8,768 nt of DNA from Altererythrobacter sp. (GTDB lineage: Bacteria; Pseudomonadota; Alphaproteobacteria; Sphingomonadales; Sphingomonadaceae). Position 1 is the first letter of the stretch; each line of letters starts with the position of its first letter. Location: contig JALZVZ010000229.1 of the NCBI GenBank assembly GCA_023299945.1, positions 1-8,768 on the forward strand. Reading direction: 5' to 3'. A program made the position numbers and the translations under genes. Of the stretch, positions 6,840-8,768 are shown piece after piece. The notes below the pieces were generated by a model. It was not told the DNA's origin. It ran no database searches and saw nothing but the letters and a program-made list of their open reading frames with translations.

Positions 6840-7649
6840 ATGAAAATCGCGACATACAATATCAATGGAATCAAGGCCCGCCTGCCGCGCCTGAAAGAAT
6901 GGCTTGCCGAAACGCGGCCGAGCGTCGCTTGCTTGCAAGAGATCAAGAGCCAGGATGAGGGCTTTCCCGCAAGCGAATTTGAAGAGCTGGGCTATTCCGC
7001 TATTTGGCACGGGCAAAAAAGCTTCAACGGCGTGGCGATCCTAACCGATAATAATGTCATCCCCGATGGCCCTATGGAGATCCAACGCGGCCTTGGCATT
7101 GGCGGCCCTAAAGAAGGCGAGGGCGAGCAATCGCGCTATCTGGAGGCGGATGTGACCACGGCCAATGGCGAAACCACCCGCGTGGTGTGCATTTACCTGC
7201 CCAATGGCAATCCTCTGCCCGGACCCAAGTTCGACTATAAAATTGCATGGATGGCCAAATTGCGGACACGCATGGCGCAAATCTGGGCGGAAGAAGTGCC
7301 CTGCGCGGTTGTTGGCGATTACAATGTGATCCCAGAAGATGATGATGTTTGGGCCGTCAAAGCCATGCAAGACGATGCTTTGATGCAACCGCAATCACGC
7401 GCAGCCTACGCTAGCCTTCTGGCCGATGGCTGGACAGATGCGGTGCGCACACTCAACCCACGCGGCGGTGTATGGACCTATTGGGACTATCAAGCGGGCG
7501 CATGGCAGCGCGATCATGGCTTTCGGATCGACCATATTTTGCTGACTCCTGAATTGGCGGACCGATTGCAGGCAGTTGGCGTTGACCGCGAACATCGGGG
7601 CCGTGAAAAAGCGAGTGATCACGCGCCTGTTTGGGCGTCTTTCGGTTAA
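6840..7649 (+). CDS. Exodeoxyribonuclease III (AP endonuclease)
   Basis: This 269-residue enzyme belongs to the Exo III/APE1 branch of the endonuclease/exonuclease/phosphatase superfamily. It cleaves DNA at abasic sites and trims 3' blocking groups in base-excision repair, using a divalent metal. All expected active-site residues are seen: Asn7 (TYNINGI), Glu34 (LQEIK), Tyr119 (IYLPNG), Asp160 and Asn162 (VVGDYNV), Asp231 (FRIDHILLTP), and Asp260/His261 (ASDHAPVW). Length and spacing match E. coli Xth (268 aa) closely. The start is fixed by the canonical MKIATYNING beginning; the only Shine-Dalgarno-like AGG is about 13 bases upstream, so translation may depend on the upstream erpA message. 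No sign of truncation. The gene ends in a GC-rich hairpin region and faces a convergent cell-wall hydrolase gene. Confidence 0.96.
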   Translation: MKIATYNINGIKARLPRLKEWLAETRPSVACLQEIKSQDEGFPASEFEELGYSAIWHGQKSFNGVAILTDNNVIPDGPMEIQRGLGIGGPKEGEGEQSRYLEADVTTANGETTRVVCIYLPNGNPLPGPKFDYKIAWMAKLRTRMAQIWAEEVPCAVVGDYNVIPEDDDVWAVKAMQDDALMQPQSRAAYASLLADGWTDAVRTLNPRGGVWTYWDYQAGAWQRDHGFRIDHILLTPELADRLQAVGVDREHRGREKASDHAPVWASFG

Positions 7650-7657
7650 ATCCTCGC

Positions 7658-7718
7658 GGGGCTTTGCGGACAAGTCCGCGCCCCTATGGGCGGACGGTGC
7701 CCTTGCGACCCTAGGGGC
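7658..7718 (+). terminator. GC-rich competing hairpins after xth
   Basis: Hairpin A pairs GGGGC (7658-7662) with GCCCC (7680-7684) and GCGGAC (7666-7671) with GTCCGC (7674-7679), with a three-base TTT bulge. Hairpin B pairs GCCCCTA (7680-7686) with TAGGGGC (7712-7718) around an inner GGGC/GCCC stem (7688-7691 and 7699-7702). A and B share 7680-7684 and so cannot form together. There is no U-tract after either on the + strand, so a classical Rho-independent terminator is not supported; they may instead block exonucleases at the xth transcript end. Confidence 0.4.
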
Positions 7719-7760
7719 CGAAAAAACTGCACGGCGCCAGCTGACCCCGCGCCCACACAC

Positions 7761-7797
7761 AAAAAGGGCCCCGAACTGGATCAGTGCGGAGCCCCTT
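7761..7797 (-). terminator. Rho-independent terminator of the cell-wall hydrolase gene
   Basis: Read on the minus strand, AAGGGGCTCCG (7797-7787) pairs with CGGGGCCCTT (7773-7764) with one bulged G and one wobble. The stem continues inside as ACTG/CAGT around an ATC loop, and it is followed by a run of five T (7765-7761). It lies 23 bases past the stop of the minus-strand hydrolase gene. On the + strand the hairpin is followed only by TTAAAAT, so it may weakly stop xth readthrough as well. Confidence 0.75.
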
Positions 7798-7820
7798 AAA
7801 ATATCTAAATTCTGCCGCGT

Positions 7821-8498
7821 TTAGCGATAGAAGATGTGCGTGTTGATTGTCGCACGCTTTGATTTCTTGCGGCTCCAGCTGGGGCGCACATATTTCGCAT
7901 GGAAATAGAGCGAATCATCCGCTGCACTGTCCCATTGGCCTTCATGAGCGATACGAGCGATAGCCTTGGCGCGCTTCCACGCAGCAGAGCCGGTGTTGAT
8001 GCGCGGCATCCGGCCGCCCTTAACAAAACTGAACTGCGAGCGCTGATAAACAACCCCGCAATAGCTATTGGGGAAGCGGCGATCATCGCTGCGGTTCATC
8101 ACAACTTTTGCAACAGCCAATTGGCCTGCCAGCGGTTCGCCGCGCGCTTCAAAATAGACGGTGCCAGCCAGGCATTGCATCTGCTCGCTTAAGGAAAAGT
8201 CAGTCGAGGTTTTGCGAACCAATTCGTTCAAAGAGCCAGCGCTTGGCGTAGGTGCGGGCTCTTGGACCACGACCGCTTCAACCAAGTCTTCTTCGACCAC
8301 TTCGGGAATGGGTTGGATAATTTCATTCGACACAAAAACCGGTGCCGGTGCGCCTGCGGCCACTTCCTGAGCAGTATCAGAGATCGGGGCGGCGGTTTCT
8401 TCTTGCGCAAATGCACCCGACATTTCGGAGCTGGCAAGAGCAAATAGAGTCGCAGCTGAAAGAACGGCTGCAGTAATTTTATGGGTCTTACGACTCAT
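7821..8498 (-). CDS. Secreted SleB/CwlJ-type cell wall hydrolase
   Basis: This 225-residue protein has a signal peptide (about 1-31, ending GAFAQ), a low-complexity acidic, Pro/Val-rich linker (about 32-88), and a C-terminal Hydrolase_2 (SleB-like) domain from about 105 to 208. Domain motifs seen: CLAGTVYFEARGEPLAGQLA with Glu117 in the EARGE motif as the likely catalytic acid, VAKVVMNRSDDRRFPNSYCGVV, QRSQFSFV, and YFHAKYVRPSW. Cys109 and Cys147 could form a periplasmic disulfide. In Bacillus, SleB is a lytic enzyme for cortex peptidoglycan; in non-sporulating proteobacteria such as this one the role is inferred to be general peptidoglycan remodelling. The last 20 residues are basic (RKKSKRATINTHIFYR). 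The ATG at 8498 gives a proper signal peptide, although the Shine-Dalgarno is weak. It ends in its own terminator and is preceded by a long structured leader. Confidence 0.9.
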   Translation of the reverse strand: MSRKTHKITAAVLSAATLFALASSEMSGAFAQEETAAPISDTAQEVAAGAPAPVFVSNEIIQPIPEVVEEDLVEAVVVQEPAPTPSAGSLNELVRKTSTDFSLSEQMQCLAGTVYFEARGEPLAGQLAVAKVVMNRSDDRRFPNSYCGVVYQRSQFSFVKGGRMPRINTGSAAWKRAKAIARIAHEGQWDSAADDSLYFHAKYVRPSWSRKKSKRATINTHIFYR

Positions 8499-8714
8499 TA
8501 TATTTCACATTTTGAGCGGTGAACGAGCTCCGTCGCAGGTGAGGACCTGATCGCTAAAATTCCAGCGATATAAGGGGTGATCCAAAGGGGCCTGCCGGCT
8601 GTCCCCCGTCTGCGTGCTAGCTAGATAGCAGAATCGCTACCTGAAACCGCCTGCGCGTCAACGAAGTGGAGGCGAAATAGCCGTTCAAAACTCTAGGTCA
8701 AGTTAACAACCACC
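8499..8714 (-). promoter_or_regulatory. Long structured leader of the cell-wall hydrolase gene
   Basis: No gene is supported in these 216 bases. Read on the minus strand, two hairpins sit back to back before the ATG: ATCGCT/AGCGAT (8569-8564 with 8555-8550, loop 8) directly followed by CAGGT/ACCTG (8549-8545 with 8540-8536, loop CCTC). A further short GAGC/GCTC dyad lies between them and the start codon. Farther upstream are TGCTA/TAGCA around GCTAGA and a GGGG/CCCC pair (8606-8603 with 8590-8587). The region could be a regulatory untranslated leader; the stems are short and were found by eye. Confidence 0.35.
8674..8701 (-). promoter_or_regulatory. Candidate promoter for the cell-wall hydrolase gene
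   Basis: On the minus strand, TTGACC (8701-8696) is a good -35 hexamer, followed after 16 bases by TATTTC (8679-8674), a weaker -10. Transcription would begin near 8667, giving a leader of roughly 170 bases that contains the tandem hairpins. The -10 matches consensus at only three positions, so the call is tentative. Confidence 0.3.
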
Positions 8715-8768
8715 CTAGTAGGGCAAAGATGCGATGAACCGTTCGGCATCCGCGATATCCAGCTCCAA
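8715..8768 (-). CDS. Possible 3' end of a minus-strand gene (partial)
   Basis: The minus-strand frame entering from the window edge reads LELDIADAERFIASLPY and stops at TAG (8717-8715). The short peptide has a balanced, helix-like composition and good codon use, as expected of a genuine C-terminus, and would put the gene in the same direction as the hydrolase. Seventeen codons are too few to identify a family, and another frame is possible. Confidence 0.35.
   Translation of the reverse strand: MELDIADAERFIASLPY

Noticed and set aside
7576..7824. + strand frame running through the xth end and the following gap
   Set aside because: It overlaps xth out of frame, crosses the hairpin region and the minus-strand terminator, and shows no family features.

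Overview
The window looks like ordinary chromosomal DNA from an alphaproteobacterium, most likely of the Sphingomonadales/Erythrobacteraceae type. This is inferred from gene content and order: an isoaspartyl-methyltransferase-like gene overlapping a TolC gene, then a PopZ/DUF2497 gene, with an ErpA-exonuclease III pair and a SleB-like periplasmic hydrolase further on. Base composition looks even, coding density is high, and I see no insertion sequence, phage gene, integrase, CRISPR array, rRNA or tRNA.

Layout on the + strand: 1-170 is a non-coding leader with a good sigma-70-like promoter. The methyltransferase-like gene (171-746) overlaps tolC (734-2215). An 88-bp gap leads to the PopZ-family gene (2304-2834), followed by a secreted S9 prolyl-oligopeptidase-family peptidase (2889-5090) whose end overlaps a small thioredoxin-like [2Fe-2S] ferredoxin gene (5080-5493). 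A two-helix membrane protein of unknown function (5829-5500, minus) converges on the ferredoxin and diverges from a two-CBS-domain protein (5958-6389). Then come erpA (6456-6785) and xth (6840-7649). A hairpin-rich 170-bp gap containing a clear minus-strand terminator separates xth from a convergent cell-wall hydrolase gene (8498-7821, minus). A 216-bp structured leader lies upstream of that gene, and the last 54 bases hold what may be the 3' end of another minus-strand gene.

Functions group loosely. The first half is envelope and polarity biology: an outer-membrane export channel, a polar scaffold and a periplasmic peptidase. The second half is iron-sulfur handling (ferredoxin, ErpA), base-excision repair (exonuclease III), a nucleotide-sensing CBS module and peptidoglycan turnover. 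These are mostly neighbours, not one dedicated pathway.

I did not find a convincing undescribed system. The points worth a second look are an internally shortened and motif-degenerate methyltransferase; a hairpin that would pair the near-perfect Shine-Dalgarno of the CBS gene; a 12-bp dyad immediately before erpA; competing hairpins after xth; tandem hairpins in the long leader of the cell-wall hydrolase; and single GANTC sites in three of the intergenic regions.
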